A DNA stretch of 64,000 nt from Epiperipatus broadwayi (taxonomy: Eukaryota; Onychophora; Udeonychophora; Euonychophora; Peripatidae). Below, one piece after another: positions 48,177-59,072 of the stretch (position 1 is the first letter of the stretch; the number at the start of each line of letters is the position of its first letter). The stretch spans positions 8,206,682 through 8,270,681 of the forward strand of contig JAQFVV010012398.1 in the NCBI GenBank assembly GCA_028023455.1, written 5' to 3'. The notes beneath the pieces were generated by a model, which saw only the letters and a program-made list of their open reading frames with translations, searched no databases and was not told the DNA's origin. The translations under genes and the position numbers were made by a program.

Positions 48177-49084
48177 GATCACTAGATGGAGCTTCCCAAT
48201 CAGCTCCAAACAAGCTTTGTTTACATAAATGCCGAAAGAGATAGAATTCAAAATCTCTATCGTTGTCACCCACCTCCAGATCTTCTGATTTCGAGCTTAT
48301 TGGCTCATGTCAGTGAAGGGCTGGGAGACTAGAAACTAGACCTAAAATACCAACTCTAAAATCAGCACGTATCAAACATGTTTCTATCAATTTGAAAGCA
48401 TGAATTTATTAGACACGTAAATGTCTTCAAATTCAGCCTAACAAATCAGATAGCTATATGGGTCTGAAATCAGTTCAGTTTCACCATATAGCATTGCAAA
48501 AACCTTCAAAGGTACATTTATGATAATCAAGATAAGTTATAAATTTCGTAACTTGCCTTTAAGCTTGCATTTTCTGATCACTAGATGGAGCTTACCATTC
48601 TCTTTCAGCATTTATATAAACAAAGCTTGTTTCGAGCTAATTGGTAAGCTCCATCTAGTAATCATAAAATACAAACTTAAAGGCAAGTTACAAAATTTAT
48701 AACTTCTTTTGATTATCATAAATGTATCTTTGAAGGTTTTTGCAATGCTATATATTGCAGGAGCTTTGACTATATGGTGAAATTGAACTGATTTCAGACC
48801 CGTATATCTATCTGATTTATTAGGCTGAGTTTGAACACATTTATGTGTCTAATAAATTCATGCTTTCAAATTGAAAGAAACATGTTTGATAAGTGCTGAC
48901 ATTAGAGTTGGTATTTTAGGTCTAGTTTCTAGTCTTCCAGCCCTTCACTGACATGAGCCAAAAATCTTGAAACCAGCTTGTCTGGAGGTGAGTAACAACA
49001 ATAGAGATTTTGAATTCTATCTCTTTCGGCATTTATGTAAACAAAGTTTGTTTGGAGCTGATTTGTAAGCTCTATCTAGTGATC
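48177..49084. repeat. Compound 0.9-kb palindrome (palindrome within a palindrome)
   Basis: The outer arms (about 48177-48600 and 48640-49084) are inverted copies over more than 400 bp: 'gatcactagatggagctt' with 'aagctctatctagtgatc', 'gagatagaattcaaaatctc' with its complement, and 'tgaagggctgggagactag' with 'ctagtcttccagcccttca'. The centre (48575-48664) is itself a palindrome carrying a second copy of the terminal sequence ('tgatcactagatggagctta' / 'taagctccatctagtaatca'). This suggests insertion or duplication of the element into itself. Just outside the right end (49085-49140) a further copy of 'aagcttaaaggcaagttac' follows. Non-coding. Confidence 0.88.
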
Positions 49085-49208
49085 ATAAAATGCAAGCTTA
49101 AAGGCAAGTTACGAAATTTATAACTTGTTTTGATTATCATATATATGCATGAATGTAAAATCTTTTTTCTCCTAATTATCTTTAAGAAATAACAAAAGTA
49201 AAAGTCTT

Positions 49209-49469
49209 TTATGTACTGGATTGTTGTTTTTCTATAGTTTCTAAAAGCATCTTTTTAATTTCACAACTTAGAAAATATATCACCTTTTTAAAAATGTATT
49301 TACAATAGATTATTATACCCACTGCTACTAAGTCTTTCCCATCTTCCTGCAAGTCATTATTGGGTCTTGATTTTAAACTTTCATAAAGAATTGAATCTAC
49401 ATTATCATTGTATTTTAAAAACTCAAGCTTCAATTTGTCCAGAAAGTGTACTAACTTAACTCTCTCCAT
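49209..49469 (-). CDS. Hypothetical 86-codon ORF, unidentified
   Basis: It begins with ATG on the minus strand and reads MERVKLVHFLDKLKLEFLKY at the start. It has a mixed, protein-like composition rather than the Phe/Ile/Tyr-rich composition of chance frames here: charged residues throughout, probably helical. No signal peptide, repeat or family motif is recognised. There is no promoter or partner exon that I can support. It may be a fragment of an old transposon protein or chance. Confidence 0.18.
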   Translation of the reverse strand: MERVKLVHFLDKLKLEFLKYNDNVDSILYESLKSRPNNDLQEDGKDLVAVGIIIYCKYIFKKVIYFLSCEIKKMLLETIEKQQSST

Positions 49470-50498
49470 CCACTTTCACTTTCAAAAGTGACTTATTATA
49501 TCATACATTGACATTATGTATAATCTAAACCTAAGATTTTTTTCTTAAAGAATTGAATACAATATCAAAATGAATAATTATCTAAAGATTATATGAGAAC
49601 TGTTCATATATACCTTGTTACAAATCTATTTATTCTTATCCAAATTTAGATCTCATCTTTTATCAGTGTAACTATGAATATAAAGACATTAGCTGTTTTT
49701 TTTAAAAACCTGCATCTAAGTTAAGAAACAAACTGTTCTCCAATGATTATTCTACAATCAAACTAATATAATCACAAAGGTATTTGAATCACACAATTCT
49801 ATGAATCTATTTTATACAGTAAGATCAAGATGACATTTTAAATGTTCATTTATATTTGACAATTAGGAGTACAGAGACTTTTTGTTCTGTGTTATTAATT
49901 ATGTTTAAACATGGTTCATGGATCAAATATATTATTAAAGTAGGCCAAATTTTCAGAAGAATATTATTTTTAATAAAGTTTTTTTGTGTTTAGTGCACTG
50001 ATATAAAAGTCTCACTCTATCAGTTACCCTTGAATAATAAACTAATGGAACATTTATTTAGTTTTTTATTGGTACTGTAGTACAATACAGGCTTAATTAT
50101 ATTATATATATTGTCAATTAGACATAGGTATTACTTATTCTACCCATATTTATATAAAAACATTAAAATATAGATTAACTAAATACAAAATTTAAATTAT
50201 TTGGAGAAATAAAAATAAAACAAGTTATGATTTAAAAAAATACAAAATAAATGTTTTTTTTTTTTTTCTCTCATTCAATTTAATAACAGTAAAATAACTA
50301 AATGACATTCTGTTACCCCCTTTCAATTTTGCCATAGCAATTTTATGTTCAAATTTAAAAGCACATGTAATGTCAACTATTTTCTTTAATAAAACTAATG
50401 ATATCTTTTTATTAGATTTTCACATAAATAGTAATAAAGATTTGACAAAGTTTTTCAGAAATTTTACTTATAAATTTATAAATGACTTTTTTGAAATA
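49470..50498. other. A+T-rich non-coding stretch
   Basis: Nothing recognised apart from A/T runs. Confidence 0.6.
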
Positions 50499-50648
50499 TG
50501 AATGTTTTTCTACAGTACAGGCTTTTTCATACCTGCACTTATATATATATAATATATAGAGGGTTTGAACTCAGACTTTCACACGACCCTCAACCATCTA
50601 TGCTATCTCATACCGTTGATACACTTGATCACACACATGTTGAAAAGA
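50499..50648 (+). mobile_element. SINE-like repeat, copy 1
   Basis: It shares with 52750-52890 the sequence 'ttctacagtacaggctttttc', 'gggtttgaactcagacttt' and 'accctcaac.atc.at.cta'. 'gggtttgaactc' (50561-50572) resembles the tRNA B box. The open frame at 50498-50761 merely reads through it. A tRNA-derived SINE is the likely origin; the A box is not clear. Confidence 0.55.
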
Positions 50649-52749
50649 TAAATAATCACCAATATCCGTATTTCGTGCTAAACCAGCACTCGTCAGTTGA
50701 TCCAGATTATCATCTCCACACATATATACAATCAAAGCTCAGCTTTCTAAATTATTATTAGCAAAATAAATATCTGTTTACACAATGATTTTGAAACAAT
50801 AATTTATATATTTATTTTAGTTACAATTTTTCTTGTCCTTGTAATAAAATTTTATTTTGCATTAATCAGAAGTTTCATCTGGAAAAACTTTTTAAAATTA
50901 TTACTTGTGCTATGCTTTTTGTTTGAATTTTTACTATTTCAATTATAGCTAAGCTCCTTATTAGAATATAGATAGAACTCCAATTAGCAAAAATCCTTAC
51001 GTAGTTTTACGTGGGAGCAATAACATAAATGAAGGCTAAATAATTTTAACGGAATTGTGTAGTAAGAAGTCCTATTTAAATGCTAAGTAGATTCTAAATT
51101 TTAGTTTTCATTTTTTTCATATGTGCCAGAAGTAATTAAAAAATAAGAAAGCAATAAATCTTAAATATAGCTCAGAAATTTTGCACATATTGTTTGCATT
51201 GTACTAGGAAGGAAATGTGAAATGTTTTTATGGATTTACTTTTATCAATATGATATATAATTATAATAATGAAATATGCTTTTAAAAAAATTGAAATATG
51301 CTTTAAGTATAATGTTAAAAATATATATTTTTAACGTATCTTAAACTTATGTATTAAAAATTAAACACTTAGTTTCTACATTTTTTTAGTAGTCGCATAA
51401 TGAGCTTTTTGTAATTTTATATCAATTCGTTTTTATTTATTTATTTATTTTTTAAAAAGGACTTTCATTCAAATTGTTAGCTAGAAAGTAATTAAATAAT
51501 GAAAAAAGTGATTTTACTATGCTACAAACTTTATTATATGTGAAAATAAACCTAATGATTAAACTTCAGTTAAGAACAGCTGCTAACATTCTAATTTTTC
51601 ATTTAAGCTTTAAATATGGATTATTATTTTTTTGGTTTAGAATATGTTAATGTCATATTGTAACAAAAAATTCAATATGGTAGCTGTATTCAAAGACTTA
51701 TCATGACTCATACATAAAAAGAGATTTATTGTTTGATCTTTCGATCTGTAAAAGCATTTTCATAAACCATTAAAACTTTCATATTGTTCTAAAATTATTC
51801 AGTAATGTTTATGAAAAAGCATAAAAATTTACAATATGATGAATGAATGATTTTATATAGCATTATAAAATTGAAATGATAAAAGTTATCAAAGATTATC
51901 AATTAATATGAAAAAATCTACACTCAAGTATCATTTATAAAAAGTAATAGTCTCATGTTCAAAACTAATTGGAAACTTTAAATCTTGCTCAGATTATTTG
52001 CACCAAACTTTAATGGTATATCATCATATTATTTTCTTTCTCTGAACTCACTTATGCTCTTTTACATGGAATCCCTAAATAAATGTGTCAATAGAGACTA
52101 AGAATGGACTTAATTCAGATAATGTTGAAGTAGTTTGCAAGAAAAAGAAATGATAAAAAGAGAAAATCAAAGAATCCTGGCTATTGTACAAAATGAATAC
52201 ATGATAAATCAGAGTTTCAATAGCATTGGAGTAAATAAATAATGTATCTTTTAAATGTTATTTAATGGTGGATTTATTATAACATTGATGCTGGTTGTGC
52301 ATAATGCCTGGATTTACTGAAGTGTGTGATCTGATCAACTAGATGTATCTGGATAGGGATCCAGTTTGCATTTTTAAGTAAAAAATGGTTTGTTGATAAT
52401 ATTCTAAATAATAAATTTCAATTAGTCTTCAGATTGGATTTCTTTTTCATTTTTTGTTAAAAAGTCATTTTTATCAACATATATGGATTTTCAGTAATCT
52501 GTAAATAAAGAGAAAACATTTTATTATAATACATATGCATTAAAAAATAATATTTAAAAATAATATTTTTTTAAATGTTATAGATAATAAAAATGATAAA
52601 TATTTTCATTACAAAAAAAAATAGGTTTTCTAAATAAAAATAACATAAAATTGTATGCTTTTCATCTCAAATTAAGTATAAAAATATTTTTAAACTTAAC
52701 TCTGCATATTATTTATTTATTAAATATTATATATACATATTTGTAATAC
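50649..52749. other. A+T-rich non-coding stretch
   Basis: No gene or structured element recognised between the two SINE-like copies. Confidence 0.6.
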
Positions 52750-52890
52750 ATGAATTTTTTCTACAGTATAGGTTTTTTCATATCTGCACTCCAATATGTA
52801 ATATATAGGGGGTTTGAACTCAGACTTTCACATGACCCTCAACTATCCATACTATTTCATACTGCTGATACATATACATATTAAAATTTT
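52750..52890 (+). mobile_element. SINE-like repeat, copy 2
   Basis: Same orientation and boundaries as the copy at 50499, with B-box-like 'gggtttgaactc' at 52810-52821. The two copies are about 85-90% identical by eye. Confidence 0.55.
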
Positions 52891-52989
52891 AAATGACAAA
52901 ACTAACTTATTTTGTGCATTATATCTACTAATGGCATTCGTTAAAGTTACTATCTATTTACCTATGTTTATTTTACTATTCATAATCAT

Positions 52990-53610
52990 CAATTAGCCCA
53001 GCTCCATAATATTCTCTTAATTCTTTCAATGATGTCAGCAGTATCTGTTTAGTATCTCACCCATGTATTTTATTTTTGATCCCTTTCTGTTATTCCTAAC
53101 ATACATAAGTCAATACATTGTTGAGTAGTCTAACATCTCTATTTCTCTCAGTTACTTCTAACAAAAGCACTCTGTCCAAGCTTAGTTCTGTGATAAATTC
53201 CATCCATTATGCTTTCATATGTGTTAATAATCTAAACAAGATATGTGTAGTTGTTAATTTCTGAATCATCATTATCAATCTTTATTTTCTTCTTTTGAGA
53301 AAATCCATTGATCATTACTTTAGGTTTTCTAACTTTTATCTTTAGTCCTACTTTCTTACTTTTATCTGATAATTCTTAATAACTCTTGCAACATTTCCTG
53401 AATCTCTGAAGCATTATTTGCAAAAATAATTACATTATTTGCAAAATCTAGATGATTTAAATAATTTCTATTTACTTTTACTATCTTAGCTTCCCATTTT
53501 AATTTATAAAATATTTCTTGCAAAACTACTATAAAAAATTTAGATGATATAGAGCCCCCTTATGCATATCTTTCTCAATGGTACTATTCTTAATATCATT
53601 AGGCTATCTA
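52990..53610 (-). pseudogene. RTE-type LINE, reverse transcriptase C-terminal part
   Basis: On the minus strand, the readable order is a degraded KG(V)xQGD-like start near 53575, KLKWEAK, LDFANNVIIFANNASEIQEM, KSKKVGLKIKVRKPKVMING, NNYTYL, and RTKLGQSAF, then DIIERIKRILWSW near 53000, with internal stops and frameshifts. The catalytic FADD box of RTE reverse transcriptases has become FANN, so the enzyme is dead. It breaks off after WSW, where the fragment at 24643 begins (KWSWTGHI). Confidence 0.82.
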
Positions 53611-54241
53611 GTCATTTCTGTTGTATACTAAAGCAATGGATCTTTAGACCAGATCCATGTTTCATGTCTTTCTAAATTGCTAGACTAGGATCAAACCAGA
53701 TCTACGCATGTTACGATGTTTATAAAACTTTCCATCTGCCATTTTATATACATTTAATTTTTAGACCAGCAAATAAGTAATTAAAATAATCAATTTTCTA
53801 TTTAAAATGTTTTTATTATAAATATTGGAGGGGCCCATATATATATATATATATAATTACAGATGGAAACTTTTATAAAAATCAATAAATAAATTTTAAT
53901 ATGCTATTTTTGTTAAGTATTTTATTCTGGAGATTTACTTTTGTGATAAACCCTGCTAACATTCCCTAGCGTCAAACAAAAGAAAAATCCATTAACAAAG
54001 TGGTAATGGAATTTTCTAATTAAAGTAAAATTAAAATGGAAAAGATATTTGAAACATAAATTTTTTCAAATCTACATTAAATTAAAAATAGATTTGAAAC
54101 AATAAAATATCAAGAGAGTGGATCTCAAGAATACAATGAAAAATACTTTAGATCGATAATTGTGGTCACCAGAATTTCAACATATCCACTTAGCCTTGAA
54201 CAAATGAAAGAGGGAATTTCCCAAAAGTAGTCAAAAAAGGG

Positions 54242-54249
54242 TATAAATA
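54242..54249 (+). promoter_or_regulatory. LTR-like TATA box
   Basis: 'tataaata' sits in 'gggtataaatagcccatgag' and is followed by 'gtcagccagtcatag' and 'gtcagtgagtgc', the arrangement commonly seen around the start of LTR retrotransposon transcripts. The owner is unidentified. Confidence 0.35.
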
Positions 54250-55357
54250 GCCCATGAGAACAATAGAGGTCAGCCAGTCATAGTTTTTGTCAGTGAGTGC
54301 ATGGCAAATACACATCTGTCAAATTTTTAAATAATTATAGAGATGTCTGGAAGCATGGTAGTTGAGTAGATGGCTTTTAACCTGCCTGTCTCCCCACTGT
54401 CCTAAATATGATCGCCAAATACCAAATGTGGAGAAACTTTGTCAAAATGTGTAATTGTTGGACTGATGAACTGTTTAAACTCTCAAATTAAAATTTATAG
54501 CTAGCTATGCCTGTGCAGAAATTCATATTTTATCGTGGGATCCAAATTTCCACAAGGACTCAAAATAAATTAGATAATATGTTCCAATCTGTTTATTTTT
54601 AACCGCCTAATTTGTTCTTAAAAACTCCAGTTGACCTGATAATGTAATTTTGCTACCTTTAATGTTGTCTTAAATCAAAATCCCCTTTAATTTAATGTAA
54701 CTGCTTAACTAAAATTCTGTAATTTTTACTTGCTATCACTTTAAATCTAATATCTCTGCTCTCATTCTGTCTGTCTTAAAGTTATGCCTCTTAATGCTAA
54801 ACTTTCTCTTAAAGTGGTTCAGAAAATTTATTATTATTATTTACTTAAGAATGTATTTGTTTAAGACTGATAAATGTTTTATTTAAAAATGAAATCACTA
54901 TATTCCAATTTGCTCCATCTTGACAAAAGTTTGATATAATTAAATATTTTTGCTTATATTTCCCGACCAATGTCTGTCGGTAAATAACTAACTCTTTAGC
55001 TCTAAATGATTAATACTTGGAGCAACCTTTTTTTTGTTGAGATGAAATAATTTTCTATCACTTTATATATTTTGAAATATTTATGCATACACAGTTTAGT
55101 TTTGGGGAGATGGTAGGTCAAGAATGAGATTTTATTTAGTTATATTATTTCATGTTATAAGAATGAAAAAGGGGGGGGGGTAGAAAGTTTTCTTCTTGCA
55201 AAACTGTAAGAGAGAGTATAAATGTTTAATTAAAAATATTGGTGGGATTCTGTTTTGAAGGGAAAGACATGTCACCCATAAAACTATATTCATAATAATA
55301 TTAATGCTTATTTTATTCTTGTTGGTCCAATCTTGGTTAATCCGTATAATATTTATA

Positions 55358-56243
55358 TACCTAGGTCTCATTTTATGCAGTAGATAGGTTTCTCAGAAAA
55401 CACACACAAAAGAAATCACACAAAAATAAACTTAACTTACCTTAAAAAATGAGGGATAGGTTCTGTAATTTTCAGAAATTGGCATAAAAGCAAAGCAACA
55501 AGGAACAATTACTTTAAAATTCACATTAAAAAAATAAGGAAATAAAGTATGATTAATAAAGAATTTCAAATATTTGAAAAAAATTAATACAAGACAAACT
55601 TTTTTTTTTATTAATTACAGTATTTAATTTTACATTTTTTATACATATTTTAATCATTACTGCTATTTGATATGTGTTTGTTTGTGAACTAGTAAGAAAT
55701 CAGATTCATGATGTGATATACAATTAGCACCACTTTTAGTCTTGTGCTGTGTTAATGGTTTTCTGTTTCTATATTAAAAAAATGAGATCGCAATCAAAAC
55801 AAAAAGATTATACATTATCATTAGAAAGATTGTTTTCAGTTTATAAAATCAATAAAATCCTCATTATTATTTATTTTAAAAATCTAAAAAAATATTTATT
55901 TCTGTTAATATCTAATGAAATACATTTTAAAAGTTTAAAATTTTTGAATATTTATTGCGATATTTTTATACGTACGCATAAATCTATTATTATCATTTAC
56001 TAATTAGTATAAGTAGGTTATTTACATAGAAGCTAAGATTTTAAATACAGCTTCAGGCCATATTTACATTAGCTGCTAATATAACATTATATTTTTGAAA
56101 AAAGGAAATATTTCAAGTCAAAATAATTTAAATTTCTTGATATCTAATAAATATAGTGAAATATGAAAGATATTAAGAAGAAACATGAATCGCATAACTT
56201 CAAAATCGCATTAAAATAATCCACATAAAATGTGACCCAGGGG
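55358..56243 (-). mobile_element. Tigger/pogo-like DNA transposon relic, copy 3 (886 bp)
   Basis: The termini are 'tacctaggtctcattttatg' and 'cataaaatgtgacccagggg', more decayed than in the other copies, with TA flanks. The transposase-tail remnant is on the minus strand (about 55655-55765, RKPLTQ recognisable). Compared with copy 1 it lacks about 235 bp between 'tttttttaatata' and 'agaaaaccatt', an internal deletion. The ORF at 55749-56003 reads across the antisense of this interior and is not called. Confidence 0.72.
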
Positions 56244-57395
56244 TATAATTTTCTTAGCTCAGTACAATGTTACATTTACATTCTAAAAATGTATTTTTCC
56301 CATAATTGTATTTTGCCTTGCCAGTATTTTGCTTGATAACTTGTCTTTTGTTCTTTGTGATTGCTAAATCAGAATTAGACCACATGATAATTTCACTGGC
56401 TATGAATTTTTTTATCAGGATATGAAAGACAAAATGGGAAGACCTGAGGTAAACTGAGATTAGTTAGCCTTGGTGATTCCCATCCTTTCACCTGAAATAT
56501 CTTGAGGTGTGCTAATGGCACAGACCATTCTTTCTTTATTTCTTGGCATCACTGGAATGGGCCAGGCAAGTTGAGTCTATGCTGGTGATGCAATATCAAA
56601 TGCTGGGTCTGTTTAATTTCTTTTGTTCTGAGCACACCATGGCAGATTGACTATGGTCTGATTAAGTTATTTGTTTTACAATCTTAAAATATTTGGTTGC
56701 GAATATCGCGATTCATTTATATTTTAAACGTGTCACTCTCTTCAAAACCAATTCCTAAATATGATTCAGTTATTTCTCTCTTAAGATAATTTTACTTACA
56801 ATAAAGTTATATTTAAAATAGGGTTATTTAAAATATCTGTTTCGTACATCTCAGACTTGAGTGGGCATCTACCATAAAACTCTAATCATCTCATTTGTTA
56901 AATGGGCATTGAACTATACCGCTCCCTTACTTGAGGCATAATTAATGACAGGATAGAAATTTATGTTAAGAAAAATATAAATAAAACAGAGAGAACATTG
57001 GAAAAGTTATGCAAATGTTTTATTATATATATATGAATTTAAGCTGCCTGTGGTTTGTCTCCATTTATTTTATTCTAAAATTAACATTTCTAATTAATTA
57101 TTGTGCTGCTATCTGATGACTCAAGATCACATACATACCAGTTCTATATTTAAGTTAGTGAATAGATCTAATTAAAATCAACATTAGAGTTAGACATTAG
57201 AATTAGTTGAGGCTCATGCTCTACCGTTGATTCTAGTGGGCTGGAGTGTAGAAAAGATTTATTGCTTACCTCAAAAATATTTTTAATTAGTGGGTGAACA
57301 GGGAATAATCTATAAGTATTCTTTATCTTTGATCTCACATACGGTTGGATTCAAAGTACTTTTACCCAGGCTGTGGATCATGTTAACATACAATT

Positions 57396-57774
57396 TCAAC
57401 CAGTACAATATTGATAGATATTCTTCAGAATATGATAATATCCTGTATCTATATCTTGATGATCCAATGCTTTAATCATTGTACAAATGTTTATAGAATC
57501 AAATATCTTTTCATAATTTGAAAAGCCAAAGCATAATGGCAACTTATATTTTTTAGTTGTTACTATGACTTCACTTAATAATACTCAGCAACCCATTGTG
57601 CTACAACAACATTTAAATCAAGCTTGTTCTTTTGGTTAATTAAAATCCAAAGTTGTCTATAGATGAATTGTAAATATCTTGATAAAAACTTTGTGTAACA
57701 CTAATAAAAGACTGAATAAATTTCTAATATTTTCTTTGACACCTTTCTTAAATATTAATAATACTATTGCATTC
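57396..57774 (-). pseudogene. RTE-type LINE, reverse transcriptase N-terminal part
   Basis: Minus-strand reading, after frame corrections by eye, gives NAIVLL-like sequence, then HKVFIKIFTIHL, TLDFNQPKEQA, KYKLPLCFGF and YEKIFDS, then ALDHQDIDTGYYHILKNIYQ. These match the order of RTE reverse transcriptase motifs 1-3 (NQPREQAGF, CIAFVDYEKAFDS). Stops interrupt it. It is separated from the upstream LINE block by the repeat at 57773-58040. Confidence 0.82.
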
Positions 57775-58040
57775 TTTCAATTCATTGACGTCATTTATTT
57801 AAACATCGTAAACAGTAATTTAAAGTGAGTGGTCTATCCTCATGCTTTCATTTCCAGTACTTAAGATTTGCCCATATATAAGCATTTGGATTTGAAAGAA
57901 TAAGTGGATTCATTTTGTTCTTTCATAAATACTATATCTTGTGTTGGGAATGAAAGTATTCATTTATTATTAACACTCGTAAAAAAGCACATGCACAATA
58001 GCTTGAAAGGCTGATCTTTAATGTATTAGATAATCTTCAT
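57773..58040. repeat. Single diverged copy of the 339-bp repeat, inside the LINE
   Basis: 'catttccagtacttaagatt', 'tatcttgtgttggga' and 'gcacatgcacaatagcttg' match the dimer at 45931-46603. The copy falls between LINE blocks whose protein sequence is otherwise continuous, so it inserted into the LINE and is a mobile or once-mobile unit. Confidence 0.78.
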
Positions 58041-59072
58041 AATTAAAACATTTGTTATAACTTTGTCAACAATTTGTTTTTATTTTTTCACCTGCTTCTT
58101 TTAAGTTACTGTTTATAATTCCATCAATTTTTGGACTTTTTTATTCATTATAGATTTAATTGCATTTCTCACTACTTCACTTAAAATTTTGGGTAATTCA
58201 CTAGATAAGAAATATTTTGTTTTCTTGTTCTCTATTAGTATATAATTCTTTATCAAACTTTTCCACATATTTCAAGATGCCATATCTTTTTTTGTTCCAT
58301 GTTTTCTTTTTATTTCAGAATTAACTTTTCTATCTATATCAAGATGTTGTTTTACAATTTTGGAACTTTTATTCTGATCAATAGTTGTTTTTTTTTTTTT
58401 GCTAATTCACAATTATATTATTTTATAATACTAAGCTTGCATTTTATACACAATTAATAAAGCTATAACTCTTTTTAGATCATTTTATATCACTAATTAG
58501 GTATTACAGCTTGTATTGAATTTATTAAAAGCATATCAGTCTTAAAGTACATATTTTCCCCTTATCAAAATATAATCCACTTCTGCTATGCCTACTTTTA
58601 GATGCTTTCACAGTGTCTTCTGTTTAGCTTTTTTTTTTTTTTTTAAAAAAAAAAACAAATTTATAATATACAATTTTTATATATTTTTTTTTTTTATGAA
58701 ACACAAAAGTCTGTATCCTTTCTCATTTTGATAACCTTTACCAAATTTTCCCATAAAATTTTGAATTGTTTTTAATTCAGGCATTATAATCTGCCATGAA
58801 AATTTTAAAAAGTTTTTTTCTGATTAAAAGCATTTTTTTCATCTGTATATAATTCCACTATTATTTTATCACAATGACAACTTGTTGGGACTTAAACATG
58901 AATTATCTGCAGTATCTTGCATTGTAATAAGCATATTTTTACTATTTAAATGAGTTGTCTCTTCACCTTCTAATTTCACAAAGTCCAACAATATCCCATT
59001 TAATAAGAGATAGTTCTTGGTATTTGTGAAAATTTTCCTTACTTGAATGTGATTGGCAGTTGTAGGTACCTA
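58041..59072 (-). pseudogene. RTE-type LINE, endonuclease domain and linker
   Basis: On the minus strand, from 59072 downward: TYNCQSHSSKENFHK, LSLIKWDIVGLCEIRR, then FMADYNA (from MGDFNA), FGKGYQNEKGY, EVDYILIRGKYVL (from the NEIDYIL motif) and FNKFNT. The linker follows: LPKILSEVVRNAIKSIMNKK and EAGEKIK. This is the apurinic-type endonuclease followed by the start of the reverse transcriptase of RTE/BovB-like LINEs, with many stops. The MGDFNA Asp and His-containing motifs are damaged. A T-rich expansion (58630-58700) interrupts the endonuclease. Confidence 0.82.

Larger units (their letters stand above)
53611..57395. mobile_element. 3.8-kb insertion splitting the LINE; contents mostly unidentified
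   Basis: The LINE protein is continuous across this gap apart from about a dozen residues, so the segment was inserted rather than replacing LINE sequence. It contains Tigger-like copy 3 (55358-56243), a G10 run (55171-55180), an LTR-like promoter at 54242, and a locally G+C-richer patch at 56410-56640 without a readable frame. A possible LTR start is 'tgtgataaaccctgc' at 53943, but no matching second LTR was found. Confidence 0.5.

Noticed and set aside
50498-50761. 87-codon ORF
   Set aside because: It reads through a SINE-like repeat and has no independent support.
55749-56003. 84-codon ORF in Tigger-like copy 3
   Set aside because: It runs antisense to the transposase tail side and is A+T-rich. 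The same segment in copy 1 is also non-coding.
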